A stretch of 64,000 bases of DNA from Dipteris shenzhenensis (lineage: Eukaryota; Polypodiophyta; Polypodiopsida; Gleicheniales). Within the stretch, counting starts at the first letter, position 1; each line of letters begins with the position of its first letter. The notes beneath the pieces were generated by a model. The model had not been told where the DNA came from. It ran no database searches and was given only the letters and a program-made list of their open reading frames with translations. Shown here piece by piece: positions 1-10,700 of the stretch. Location: the NCBI GenBank assembly GCA_047967505.1, contig CM106541.1; one strand, written 5' to 3'. The translations under genes were made by a program, and so were the position numbers.

Positions 1-1669
1 AATAATGGCATCCACCAATAGAAGCAGCTTTGGTTGTCCAAACATCTGAATGGATCACTTCCAAAGGTCTTTTGCTCACCTTAGCATTTTTGGGAAATGC
101 ATGTCTGACCTGCTTACCCATTTGGCATGCTTCACATACCTTTTGCATTCCCTCAACTCTGAATTTAGGCAAACCTGCAACAATGTTTTTCGTTTGCATA
201 GATTTTAGCCTTTGTATATTCACATGCCCAATGCGCTTGTGCCATATCTCAATATCTGCAATGACACCTCTCCCATGCGCAAACATAGCAGCTTTCACCT
301 CAGGCATATCAACATCCAAGGTGAACATTCTTCCATTTTTGTTGCCTTTCGCAACCAAGCGGCATTTATTTTTCAGGTCTTCAACGAAGCATCCATCAGG
401 ATTAAATCTAACCTGCAGACCTTGCTCAACCATTTGGCCAACTGAAACCAGGTTCTTAGTGATTTTTGGAACATGAAGTACATCTGCCAAGTACTTTGTT
501 TTGCCATCCTGCATAGCCAATGGCACTTTACCAACCTGCGTAATTGGGTGCGCAGTATCATCACCTGTTTCAACATAACCTGGCTTATCCAAATTTCTAA
601 CATCATGAAACCACTCACCATGACTGGTCATGTGATTAGAGGCACCTGAATCAACATACCAAACATCATTGCAAGCTGCAGCATCTCCTGACATGGAGTT
701 AACCATATGCTGCATCACAAAAAGGTGCTCATTTCTATCGTCACCATGCCCACTTGATGATGCATAGTTGCTTTGCTGCAACTTCCCACTTTTGATGTCA
801 TTCTGTTTTTTATAGCATGTATTCTCCTTGTGTCCAGGCTTTCCACAATAATAGCATTCTGTGCTGCTATTTACTTGCTGGTTCCTTTGCCATGAACCAC
901 GGCCTCTTTGGCTCCCCCTGCCTCTAGAACTACCACGTCCTCCTCCATAGGACTGGTTTTCCTGTTGTTGCTGCTGGTTCTGATTTCCTGCACGGCCACC
1001 AAAACGGCCTCTTCCTCTACCCCTGCCTCTACCTGTATTTGAGTAGAAAGCAGTCTCTTGAGAAGCTGAGGTGGCTGAACCACCATTCCTTTGCTCTTCA
1101 CTCAGCAAGAGAGCAATAAGTTCCTGAAAATCAGGAAATGTTTCACGGACTCCAATGGATGTCCGAAACTGTGCATAATCTTTCCCAAGACCATTCAAGG
1201 TCACGGACACTAAGTCCTCATCATCAACAGGTGCTCCAATGGAGGCAAGAGAATCTGCAAGGCCTTTCACCTTCAAGGAATACTCATTTATATTCAGATT
1301 TTTCCTTTGCACATTGTGCAACTCCTGCTTTAGCTGCATCTTTCGTGCTTTGGTATTTGTGCTATACAGCTTCACCAATGTATCCCATGCCTCCTTAGGC
1401 GTCTCTAGATCCTGTATATGCACAATCATAGAATCTGAAATGCTAACGGACAGCCAATACAGGCATTTTCTGGCTTTTTCATGCCATTCTTTAAAGGCCT
1501 TCAATTCAGCAGGAGTGGGAGTAGCACCCAAAACTGGTTCTGCAGTTTCACCACTGATGTAATCCCAAACTCCCTTTCCCATAAAGAAGTTTGTCATCCT
1601 GAACTTCCATGCTTGGAAGTTGTTCTTGTCCAGCTTCTCACTGACAATGGTAGACAGATTCTCAGACAT
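1..1669 (-). CDS. Copia retrotransposon gag-pol, 5' part (runs off the window)
   Basis: Read leftward from the ATG at 1669-1667, the frame stays open to base 1 (about 556 codons), so only the N-terminal part is present. Visible in order: a Copia-type gag with the W...M...G..VWDYI and TPKEAWDTL signatures; an Arg/Gly-rich stretch; a zinc knuckle CYYCGKPGHKENTC; the protease core WYVDSGASNHMT; and the integrase HHCC zinc finger, with H..IGH near 175-155 and C..C near 125-110, ending at the VIHSDVW motif. Known role: packaging of element RNA and processing, then integration of its cDNA. The leader, primer-binding site and LTR lie directly upstream (to the right). The frame has no stop and no frameshift, so the copy looks young. 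Reverse transcriptase and RNase H would lie outside the window. Confident of family; activity is inference. Confidence 0.93.
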   Translation of the reverse strand, partial: MSENLSTIVSEKLDKNNFQAWKFRMTNFFMGKGVWDYISGETAEPVLGATPTPAELKAFKEWHEKARKCLYWLSVSISDSMIVHIQDLETPKEAWDTLVKLYSTNTKARKMQLKQELHNVQRKNLNINEYSLKVKGLADSLASIGAPVDDEDLVSVTLNGLGKDYAQFRTSIGVRETFPDFQELIALLLSEEQRNGGSATSASQETAFYSNTGRGRGRGRGRFGGRAGNQNQQQQQENQSYGGGRGSSRGRGSQRGRGSWQRNQQVNSSTECYYCGKPGHKENTCYKKQNDIKSGKLQQSNYASSSGHGDDRNEHLFVMQHMVNSMSGDAAACNDVWYVDSGASNHMTSHGEWFHDVRNLDKPGYVETGDDTAHPITQVGKVPLAMQDGKTKYLADVLHVPKITKNLVSVGQMVEQGLQVRFNPDGCFVEDLKNKCRLVAKGNKNGRMFTLDVDMPEVKAAMFAHGRGVIADIEIWHKRIGHVNIQRLKSMQTKNIVAGLPKFRVEGMQKVCEACQMGKQVRHAFPKNAKVSKRPLEVIHSDVWTTKAASIGGCHY

Positions 1670-2235
1670 TTTACAAATCACGAATTGCAACAGCAACCTG
1701 TAAACACAGCAAATGCCTCAGAAGGGCAAATAGTAAAACTTCTGCAAAGAGCCTCACAGGGGCAGATCTGCAACACTGACGAAAGTGGTATTTCACCACA
1801 CAGTCACTTCCTAGTGACGATTTTGCATCAACAGGCAACAGGCATGAATCTGCAACTCCCAATATCTCTGCACACAGGCATACGACGCAGTTTCTGTGGC
1901 ACCTTTCCACCGACTGGCCGCGTGCAGTGGTCGCACAACAAAAACAAGGCCTTTTTCTGAGTGCCTGCGAAGAACTTCCGCCCTCAAAACGGGCCCCGAA
2001 ACGGCCTCAAATCAAAAAAATAAAGTCACCGAGGGCTTTGCCCTCACCCGCAGCATATACTGCGCTCTCGCCGCACCGCGAAGGGCCTCTCAATCTGAAG
2101 CAGTGCACTCCTGCACTTCTGGCTGTGCTACCTGCAAAGATTTGCTCCCAAACTCGAAGTAGGAAAGCAACACTGGTCCTCTTACCAGGACACCACAAAC
2201 TTGGCTTTCTTTCTTGAGCTCCTTACCACGAACAA
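1670..2235 (-). other. Copia 5' untranslated leader
   Basis: This is the stretch between the primer-binding site and the gag ATG of the minus-strand Copia element. It has several short open frames but none with coding character. In Copia elements this region carries the packaging signal and the gag leader. Confidence 0.7.
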
Positions 2236-2248
2236 GGCTCTGATACCA
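2236..2248 (-). promoter_or_regulatory. Primer-binding site (initiator tRNA-Met type)
   Basis: The minus strand reads TGGTATCAGAGCC, the usual plant Copia primer-binding site complementary to the 3' end of initiator tRNA-Met. It sits one base from the inner end of the LTR, as reverse transcription requires. Confidence 0.9.
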
Positions 2249-2546
2249 TGTAAAGAAGAAGGGAGAGAGATAGGAGACTCAAGTTCAGCTTTCTTCACAA
2301 CACACAAAAGAGAGAGGACACAAGGTTGGAGGGTGAAGCCTTTCTTCACTTTTGCACACAACAACAATACAAGAGAAGAGGGAAATACCCTATATGTCAA
2401 AACCTAGAATGCGTGGTTCATATGTGAACCCAAACCAAAAACATACGTGGTAGTCTAACTACACCACGAGTACAACTAACATAGGTGGTGACATAAATGA
2501 TAGTCATCCAGGAGATATGTCGGGGATAGAGCTTGATATCTCAACA
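2249..2546 (-). mobile_element. 5' LTR of the Copia element (298 bp)
   Basis: On the minus strand the segment begins TGTTGAGATATCAAGC and ends TTCTTCTTTACA, giving the TG...CA ends of an LTR, and it abuts the primer-binding site. TGTTGAGA is a common plant Copia LTR start. The outer flank AGGTA (2547-2551) would be the 5 bp target duplication, but its partner is outside the window. The partner LTR cannot be compared, so age is unknown. Confidence 0.85.
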
Positions 2547-2732
2547 AGGTACCGGCCCACTATAAGGCCTATACGATTCAGGATCATAAGATCTTATACC
2601 AATAAGCCAAAAGGTCTCAGGAGGATGGTTGTTCTCAAGGGTATGAGGTCTTGACACAAAATTTTTATTGACTTTATGCTTTTGTGTTTCCATTGGATCA
2701 AATGAACTAATATTCTTTTCTTTTTATTGCAG

Positions 2733-3670
2733 TATGGTTTTAGAACAGCTTCCCCTATATATACAGAGATGTGCATATATGGTCGAACCTCTTGTTTATA
2801 ATGTACTTAACAATAAGCAAAAGACCATAGATGATGTTTTTAAGTCATTGCAACCTGTTGATTTGACTGCGGCATGAGTTCTCTTTACTGCATATCACGA
2901 GGAGTGAGTATCAATCCCTACTTAGCTTATCTCTTACATTGTGGAGGATTATATCAAATAATAATTATTCTTAATTGATAATACAGCTCGCATTAGAGCT
3001 TGGTGATTAGTGTGGAGATCTTAGCCAAGCAATGTTTCTTTGTCAATTCAATAGGATCTATCCATGGCAGTGTGTCAGAGTAAGTATAACCTACCTGTGT
3101 CACAATTACATCAATGAGATGCATCCTATGCAATGTGCACATTCAGTTATGTTATCTATTTTGATGTGTGGATCGGCTTGGAAGTTGGTGAGTGCTATAG
3201 ATGCACTTATGCAAATGGAAGGTGACTTAGAAGATCAAATAGAGTATGTAGCATGCCCCACAACAAAGCAGAATAATGGCCACAGTTGTGGGTGGAGAGT
3301 CGGATGTAACTGCTTTTTCCTCCTTGCTCAAATTTTTAATTTGAGCTCATTGTCGACAAATACATACTTGCATCTACACGTATTTATGTCATCTATCATT
3401 AAAGCATTTATTGATAATGTAGTGGAGCATCCAGAGGAAACATTGGTTGCTACGCCCATAAGTTGTCCTAATATAACCACTGTATTGGACAAAATGGGGA
3501 GCTCTTTTGAGGTCAGGGTTACCATAAGCAAGCGACCTCATGTTCTAACATTTGGTAGTGAGGAAGTTACAATCATCTCCAACCCTTTGAAAGAGGCTAA
3601 TGACAAAGTCATGATGGCCATGCTCAAGTTTGATATGAACATCTCTTGGCTTGATACTTCAATCATTTGA
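2733..3670 (+). pseudogene. Ulp1-like (C48) cysteine protease remnant, copy 1
   Basis: Coding blocks are separated by intron-like gaps with GT and AG edges. Block one (2733-2874) has TIDDVFKSLQPVDL and a stop at 2875. A second short block near 2985-3080 reads QCFFVNS...HGSVS. The last block (about 3146-3670) holds KQNNGHSCGWRVGCN followed by a C-terminal helix region. The Q-x5-C-G pattern matches the catalytic glutamine and cysteine of Ulp1/SENP-type proteases, which in plant transposons are often carried as accessory genes. A homologous second copy follows at once. The expected catalytic His and Asp regions are short and degraded, so this is called a pseudogene. It could instead be a captured host gene. 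Family assignment rests on the C-terminal motif. Confidence 0.5.
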
Positions 3671-3752
3671 TTCAATCTGCTTCTAACATTTGTTTATTTA
3701 TTGCTGTAGTGACAGTTATATCCCACTTTCCTAGATTAGTACAAAATCATGT

Positions 3753-4722
3753 ATGCTCGATTCTCTCCTTTCAACTATACTTAGTGATACCAAGAAGACG
3801 ATAGATGATGTTTGTTCAATGCTACAACCTTTAGACTTGGATGGCATGCTAGTCATCTTTATGCCATATTATGAGAAGTATCATCTCAATCTTTCTTTTA
3901 CTCTTTTATTTTGTAATATTGTGTCAATTGATACTTAATATTGTGATAAATCTCATTGCTCTTTATTGGTGATGTAGCTCACATTGGATCCTGATAGTAT
4001 GGGATCTTGATGACAACCATTGTTGGTTTGTTAATTCATTTACAAGCTTTCACGGGGTGTTCAAGTAAGTGTCCTTTTATCATATCACTACATGCATCTT
4101 ACTATTTACTACACAAATTCACTTTGTCATATGTCATGATGGACAGGTCTGCAAACAAGTTAGTATCTGCGATTATGAAAATTAGGGAGCATGAAGACCA
4201 ATTAAATTTCTAGACACGCCTCATAGTGGAGCAGAAAGACGAGTTTAGTAGTGGGTGGAGAGTTGCCTACAGCTTCATGTTGTTCCTCAATGAGATTTTT
4301 GAACATGTCTCAATAGAAGCATATACAAAGCTCGAGCTACAAGATTTTATGGCTAAGACTGTTCACTACCTAACTACTACCCTTGGGAAACAACATGATG
4401 GACTCAATGAAGAACCTCAGGGAGCCAAAGAAAAACAAGAGAAAATTTAGTCTCCTTCTGCATCACAACCTCAAGCAGAAGCATTACAATCTCCACTTGA
4501 ATTAGAGACTCAATGCATTCTTACTACACAAGAAGTAGAGACTCAATGTGTATCTACAACATCACATCTTGCAAAGGAGGAAGAGGTTGAGTCTATGCCG
4601 ATTGCACTAGAAGTAGAAACTCAATGTACAGCATCTACACAAGTAGAGACTCAATGTACTCTTAGAGCTACAATCAGACTCTATTCCATTGTAAAGCATG
4701 TAGAAAGAAACATGAATCCTTG
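3753..4722 (+). pseudogene. Ulp1-like protease remnant, copy 2, with VETQC peptide repeats
   Basis: This is a tandem paralogue of the preceding remnant. It repeats TIDDVCSMLQPLDLDG (about 3795-3850), a WFVNSF..FHGVF block (about 4020-4063), KLVSAI (about 4155) and DEFSSGWRVAYS (about 4235-4275). The position of the catalytic cysteine reads serine, and an in-frame TAG precedes this block at 4213, so the copy is inactive. After a further TAG at 4448 the same frame continues to about 4722 with four ETQC-containing repeats (ETQCIL, VETQCVS, VETQCTA, VETQCTL). The repeats look like a low-complexity tail, function unknown. Confidence 0.48.
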
Positions 4723-4908
4723 AATATTTTTATCTTGTTTGTGTTGACTAATGATAGTGTTTTTTTAACTTATGTTAAATGTTACAATACATTAGGATAT
4801 TTACTTATGATATTTATTCAATTTGTATTATTATTGTATTAGCAATTCTAATATGATCTGCTCAGCCCTACCAGGCTTGTTGCAGAGAATAAAAAACTAT
4901 CATAGGCC

Positions 4909-5177
4909 ATAGAGGCCGAGATCACACAAGAAGATCTCATCATTAGTATCTCTTATCATCTCAACAATCCAATCTTCCACAGACTCCAGGTCCGTATCCT
5001 CAACATAATTACAATGAAGGAAGAAATTCAAGCAGTCATGATGGACAGGCCACAGAGGCCGAGATCACACTAGAAGATCTACTATCTCTTATCTTCTCAA
5101 CAATCCAATCTTCCATGGACTCCACGTCCACATCCTCAACATAATTACAATGACGGAAGAAATTCAAGCAGTCACAG
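4909..5177 (-). repeat. Tandem duplication of ~135 bp with a shared minus-strand peptide
   Basis: Segments 4909-5036 and 5049-5177 are about 85-90% alike and lie head to tail. Each starts with GGCC...AGAGGCCGAGATCACAC and ends with GAAGAAATTCAAGCAGTCA. On the minus strand both encode the same open peptide beginning DCLNFF.HCNYVED and including WIVE.IRD. Upstream of the right copy the frame continues as AERTIKASQRYYKETIC. The peptide is not one I recognise; it may be a decayed small gene with an internal domain duplication. Confidence 0.6.
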
Positions 5178-5885
5178 ATTGTTTCTTTATAATATCTTTG
5201 TGAGGCCTTTATTGTTCTTTCAGCATCTTGATCAAATCAGCCATACTGAGTGCTTCGATAACGTAGGTTTCTTAAGAAGTCCAAGAGATCTTGTTGTGCT
5301 TTTATAATACATTGTAAAAGTCTTTCGCTCTTTGCTATCTTATGAGTCTCCTCCCTCTTTGTCTGCCTCTATGCATCAAATTCTTCTCTCTCCATTCATG
5401 TCAGTGGAGAGCCTTGTTCAATTCTTGCATCTCTCCTTGCTCCTTGGTCAGCAACCCATTCTTTGAGATTGTCGATTCCAGACTCCACATCTCCGACGAT
5501 GCCAAGGACATCCATGGTGATTGGAGAGATGATAAATTAAGAGTGATGAAAGAAGAATGTGCATGTAGAAGGACTAGGATGGACGAAACGAGTCTAATTA
5601 TATTATTCTTGTCTTCAATCACTTTATTTCATAGATTTAAACCAATTTAAAATCTATCATCTCATGTGTCTTACATTTACGGTCTTTCATTTTTTACTTC
5701 ACTCAATGGACAACTCACCTCTCTATTAAAAAAATATCTCATGATGAGATTCTAATAATTATATCATTCTTGTGTTCCATCATTTTATTTTATAGATTTC
5801 AATATACTCAATGTTTTACATGTCTCACATGTCTCACATTATGGTCTTGCATTTGTTACTTCATAAAATCTAGTCATCTCAAAAT
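5178..5885. other. AT-rich spacer, no supported gene
   Basis: No protein motif, RNA gene or clear repeat edge was recognised. A 102-codon plus-strand frame (5342-5650) has no recognisable domain and is not called. Confidence 0.5.
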
Positions 5886-5970
5886 CTTGCCATTCTACTG
5901 TTGGATTTTGAAAAAGCTTATGACAGAGTAGATTGGAGTTTTTTGGAGGGCACAATTCCCCCTAGTTGAA
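5886..5970 (+). mobile_element. LINE reverse-transcriptase fragment
   Basis: A 27-codon plus-strand stretch reads LAILLLDFEKAYDRVDW followed by SFLEGT, ending at a TGA. LDFEKAYDRVDW is the classic LINE reverse-transcriptase block of plant non-LTR elements, containing the first conserved Asp. No other RT block is present on either side, so this is an isolated scrap. Its orientation is opposite to the LINE ORF1 halves downstream, so it probably belongs to a separate insertion. Confidence 0.75.
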
Positions 5971-5984
5971 GGTAAAATAAGTGT

Positions 5985-6472
5985 TACTACTAAGCAATAC
6001 TAGGTATCATGTGCATTCAAGGGGTATTTAAAAACCCTCAACTAAATTTTTTTCCTCAATAAAACTACCCCTCTTTACTTATGAACTAACTCGGGTGGTG
6101 CACTATCAAGAAACCCTAGGTATCATGTGTGTTGAAGGGGTATTTAAAAAACCCCTTAACTAAAAAAATTCCCCTAATAAAGATACCCCTCAAGTTTACT
6201 TATGAACTAATGGATTTTTTTCTAAATTTGAATTAAAAAACCCCTCTTGTTATTGTAATCTATTAAATTTTTTCCAAAAGTTCCATTAAAATACCCCTCC
6301 TTTTGAATGCATGTGGTACTCTAAAAATTTATGAGGTGAACACCTTGAGTGAAATGATGGATTTTTTTCAAAATTCGAATCAAAAAACCCTTCCTACTAT
6401 TGTAATCCTGTTAAAATTATTCCAAAAGTGGGATTGAAATACCCTTCCTTTTAAATGCATGTGGTACACTAC
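5985..6472. repeat. Two consecutive degenerate tandem duplications
   Basis: Unit A (ACTAGGTATCATGTGCATTC ... ACTTATGAACTAA) occurs at about 5989-6092 and 6109-6212. Unit B (TGGATTTTTTTC.AAATT.GAAT ... AATGCATGTGGTAC) occurs at about 6211-6313 and 6358-6467. Periods are about 120 and 146 bp. No coding potential is seen. Confidence 0.6.
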
Positions 6473-6994
6473 ACCCCGAGCCCTCCTTGTTGTATCGCCT
6501 CCCCACATGTATTTTGTTCCTTAGTGGCTAGCACCTTACCTTTTCTGCCCACAACCATCCATTGAGCATCCCTCGAATTCTTGTCAGAATGAGTTTCCTG
6601 CCCTTTAACATCTAGACTAGGAGTTGTCTGATCGATTTGGCCCTTTGAGATACCATCCATATCAAAAGAGACTTCATCAGGGTTAGGCTCGTGTTTATCG
6701 TCCAGAGGAATCTTCATTTCTTCCATCACCAACTTAGTGTTGGCTGGCCTGTTAGGGCAAAGTGTCCAACCTTGCCACATACAAAGCATGAATATGGAAA
6801 GGGCTCAAACCATACTTGTTGGGCCAAAGACAACCCATTTGGAATCTTAATTTCCACATAGTCAGGGACTCTGTCTGGACCCTGTCCCAAAGTATCTAGA
6901 CTCTCTTTCATGCAAAAACAGAATGAGAAGTTGGAGGAACTAGAAGCACCTTACCCAAAGATGTCGCAATATTTTCAAAAACTCCACCCATACC
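6469..6994 (-). pseudogene. LINE ORF1 (DUF4283/zinc-knuckle type), C-terminal half
   Basis: The minus strand encodes, with frameshifts, ECPVWVEF, then ENIATSLGKVLLV, then VPDYVEIKIPNG and a zinc knuckle starting CFVCGKVGHFA (about 6800-6770), and finally a tail with WMVVGRKGKV (about 6545). This is the usual layout of plant LINE ORF1: a DUF4283 RNA-binding domain, a CCHC knuckle, and a basic tail. The N-terminal half lies at 19,280-19,900, beyond an inserted transposon. In DUF4283 proteins the PVWV block follows straight after the block found on the far side. At least two frameshifts show the gene was already dead or died after disruption. Confidence 0.68.
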
Positions 6995-7002
6995 GGGCAT
7001 TC
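6995..7002. repeat. 8 bp target-site duplication, left copy
   Basis: GGGCATTC here recurs at 19,272-19,279. Both copies fall at the break in LINE ORF1. Removing one copy and everything between restores the reading frame across ...FHECP/VWVEF. Confidence 0.72.
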
Positions 7003-7434
7003 AACTGGGGCGCCAACTCCCTTTAGAAAGAAAACCTACCAAAATCTTGAGTATTAGATGAATTTAATAATATGCCATGAGTAGAAATTATTCAAATCAA
7101 TGTGGTTGTGTTCTACACTAAAAGAGCTTCAAATATGTCTTTACATCTTGAAATTTGGCTAACACATGAAAAAGTTACATTAATTTGAAAGGAGATGGGT
7201 TTTCATATTTTAGTGTATTTTTTGTTTTACCCCCCTCATCCAAAAGATTTCCCCCCCATGGGCCTTACATATTAATGAAAAATATGAACAAATCTTAAAA
7301 TCTTGCATATTTTTCAAGGTATATACCTTAAATTTTGTGAGAGGGGGGACATGAAATTTTCATATTTTTCCGTTGCATATTTGAATTTTTAAAAGGAAAG
7401 CCATGCATCACTACTACACACGCATCCTATTGTG

Positions 7435-7600
7435 ACGTTTACGTACCGACGATTAGCGCCCGCTTAGCGTTAATCGTTGGTATAAAAATCGGGTGTCGTA
7501 AATCGTCGCTATATAGCGACTTTTAATAAACGTCGCTATATAGCGACGTTAGTAAAAGTCGCTATATAGCGACACTGAGACACTAAATTATAGCGACGTT
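7435..7600. repeat. Left subterminal palindromic repeats
   Basis: Three copies of the 16 bp palindrome GTCGCTATATAGCGAC lie at about 7505, 7532 and 7558, preceded by diverged relatives (ACCGACGATTAGCG, AATCGTTGGT). In CACTA elements subterminal repeats are where the element's DNA-binding protein docks. Here each unit is self-complementary and so has no orientation. Confidence 0.88.
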
Positions 7601-7773
7601 TTACAGAGAGGTTTTTTTTTTTTTTTAGCCTTAAAATTTATTTTCTTCCAATGACAAAATTTTTTAAATTTTCATACATGTTTGAGCTCTAGAGAATTAA
7701 AAAATGAGAGCATGTACATCAAGCCTTTGAAGCTCATATATTCATGTCCAAGTTTGAGATGAGAAAAATCAAA

Positions 7774-10700
7774 TTAAATAAGAGCATTTACATCAACTGT
7801 TTCATCTTGAGCCAAGTCTAAGGCGCCAAGCAAGTCTATCTCCAACTCTATACCGAGTTGATCTCCTATATCATCATCGTACTCTAGCATCGTACGTTCA
7901 CCTAAAAGTATTTGATCATCTTCTTCAATTAAGCTTAAGTGTGGTGATTGATCTTGACGATTGTTGTCTTCCTCGTCAATATCGTGATCTCCATCCTCCT
8001 CCCGTGCGATGTCATTATGCGCATCTTCCTCTTGCCTCATATGGTGATCTACATCTTCTTCGCTAGATTCATCAATTGGATCCGGATTTGGTAGTGGCAT
8101 CTCCATATCCACATCTCGATCTTCAAAAATCTGCTTACTTCGTGGTGCAACTTGGATCACGTACCACCATCTTGGATCAGAACGATCCGGATGAAAAACC
8201 ACCTATATTGAAGATGAAAAATCACGTGCCAAATGTCATCAATTATATATATATCAATGGACTTAAAAAACGAAAGCTTCGACTAATTAAATCATTAGTA
8301 TGCACCTGCTCACAGTGCTCGGGAAGAACAAAAGTATCACTTTCATCGGTCCAATGTTTGGTGGAGTCTATTGCAAAGAGACCGCTACCATCTTTTCTCA
8401 CAGTTGCATGGGGACCGTTGTAAGTAGTTCTAAACCATTTTACATCAAGAATGAAAATAGTAAATCGTCTGAAATCAATTTCATAGATGTCGTGTATGGT
8501 TCCACAATAATCCAACTGTGAGGAGAGAAGATTGGTATCCGAAGCACTTGCTCGGCTATCTTGTGTGAAGTTAGCCATGACTCCACAATCATACGTGACT
8601 CTCTTTGAATCGATGCGTTCTATGCGAAAATGTCGTCCATATGACCATAATGCACTGTACTTTTTGTACTGTAAAAGAGCATCATTAAAACAATGAAGAT
8701 GCACCTATTTTATAGCATATATTGCCACAAATAATTACTTAATTACATCAAGAGATAAGAAACTTACATGCACCATACATCCAGATGATAACTCTCGCTC
8801 GCACTCGTTTATTGTCTCTCCATCACGTTCGGCTTTACGTATAGCTAGTTGTAGCCAATCAAGTGACATGTGAGTAGGGAGAAGAGCCAGATCTCGTGGA
8901 TATGGTTGTGATCGCCTGTACATTACTCTGAATCTCGTCCTTGCATTTATTCTTTCTGCTTTGGCCACTTCATATCTCTCAATCCACTTCTGCATCTCAG
9001 GGCTATTGAGGATACAAAACTTATTGAATTTCTCCATTTGCTCTTTGCTCATCTTTCTTTCAATCCCTTTTCCTTGGGGGACCTCGCCAATGATGCGATC
9101 ATCATCCTTGTTGTGCCAAGCTTGCGGCATATCAGGATCTGTGGATGCAAGAAACTCTGTGATATATACTAATGACTCTTGCACAAGCCATCCCTCTGCC
9201 ATGCTTGCTTCTGGTCTTGCTCTTTGTCTTACAAACCCCTTTAAAGTTTTCATAAACCGCTCGAGAAAAAACATCCATCGATTATGAACGGTACCTGCTA
9301 TAGCCACCTCATCAACTATGTGCACAAGCAAGTGGACTTGAGTTGTCATAATGCTTGAGGGAAAGTGCTTCTCAAGCAAGCATACGGCTTCGATGGATTC
9401 CACCCTAGCCTTCTCGATGCTCGATATAGAGATCTCTTTTTGAGATATCCACCTATTTCACATGTCCATGCATATGTAAGATATTTGAGATATCCACCTA
9501 TTTCACATGTCCATGAAGAAAATACATAATGCGAATTGATAGTAAGCATACCTCACAATACCACAGATCTTGAAAATAGCATTTCTAACATCTTCTTGTA
9601 AGCACCCTTTTATTGTAATTGGAAGGATGAACTATCAAAGCAACAATGAAATCATGTCAACAATATAACATAATAATAATTACGCTAATGCATCACTATT
9701 ATCGGTACACTAATTCTACTTAGAATACCTGTAAGACCTTGTGCCAATCATGGGACTTGAGGCCACTAAGCTTATTGTCCTTTGAAAATGCTCCTTTCAA
9801 GCAACGCATGTACCCTGTCGGTGTTTGAAAAGAGGCAATGTCTACCTTGATCGCTGCCTCCTCCCTCGTAGAGAGGATCCACGTTGCTTTCGGGAGGACA
9901 ACTTTTCCTGAAGCATGCACTTGGGGCCACAAACGAGACATCCTATTCATAGCACGCAAGTCTTCTCGCACTCCTCTCGAGTCCTTGGAACCAACCAAGT
10001 GTGCCCAAATGGTAGCCCCCACATTCTTAAAGATATGCATGGGATCCAAGAGATGATTGATTTGTAACTGACCCCAATAAGGAAGCTCGTGAAAGATCGA
10101 TAGCCTCTTCATACCAGGAGGAGGTTCCTCTCCATTCTCCCTCCAAGCTTGAATCCAATCACTTGCTTTCAAATATGATGGTGGTGGATCAAGCTGACCT
10201 CCACGTGCGAGATGGTCGAGCGGAAGGTATCGAGCATGACCTTCATAAACATTTTTCCTCATGTGTTTGGAGTAGCATGCAAGTGATTTCAGAGCGGGTC
10301 CACAAACAGGACAAGCATGGTACCCACTTGTAACAAGCCCTGCACGCATGCATGAATATGTTAGTACAAGACATGCGTGCAAAAGAGAGTAAAAAAAGCA
10401 TAATCCCTCATTGTACATGTAAAGACATAACCACGTACCTGCGCACTCTCCATATCCTGGGTAGTCATGCATGGTCCACATCAAGATACCCCTGACGGAA
10501 ATATCATTGGTATGCCTAGGAGCTCTGGAAATATCAAAGACCTGCACTCCTCTCCATAATATCTGTAACTCCTCTATCAAAGGTGCCATGTACACGTCCA
10601 TGTTTCTTGCCTTGTACTTTCCTGGCACAAGTAGTGCAAGCATGAGGTGTCCCTTTTTTATTGTTAGCCATGGTGGGATATTGTAATTCACCACGACTAT

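Noticed and set aside
5342-5650. 102-codon plus-strand frame
   Set aside because: No recognisable motif; the opposite strand is also open; the surrounding sequence is repeat debris.
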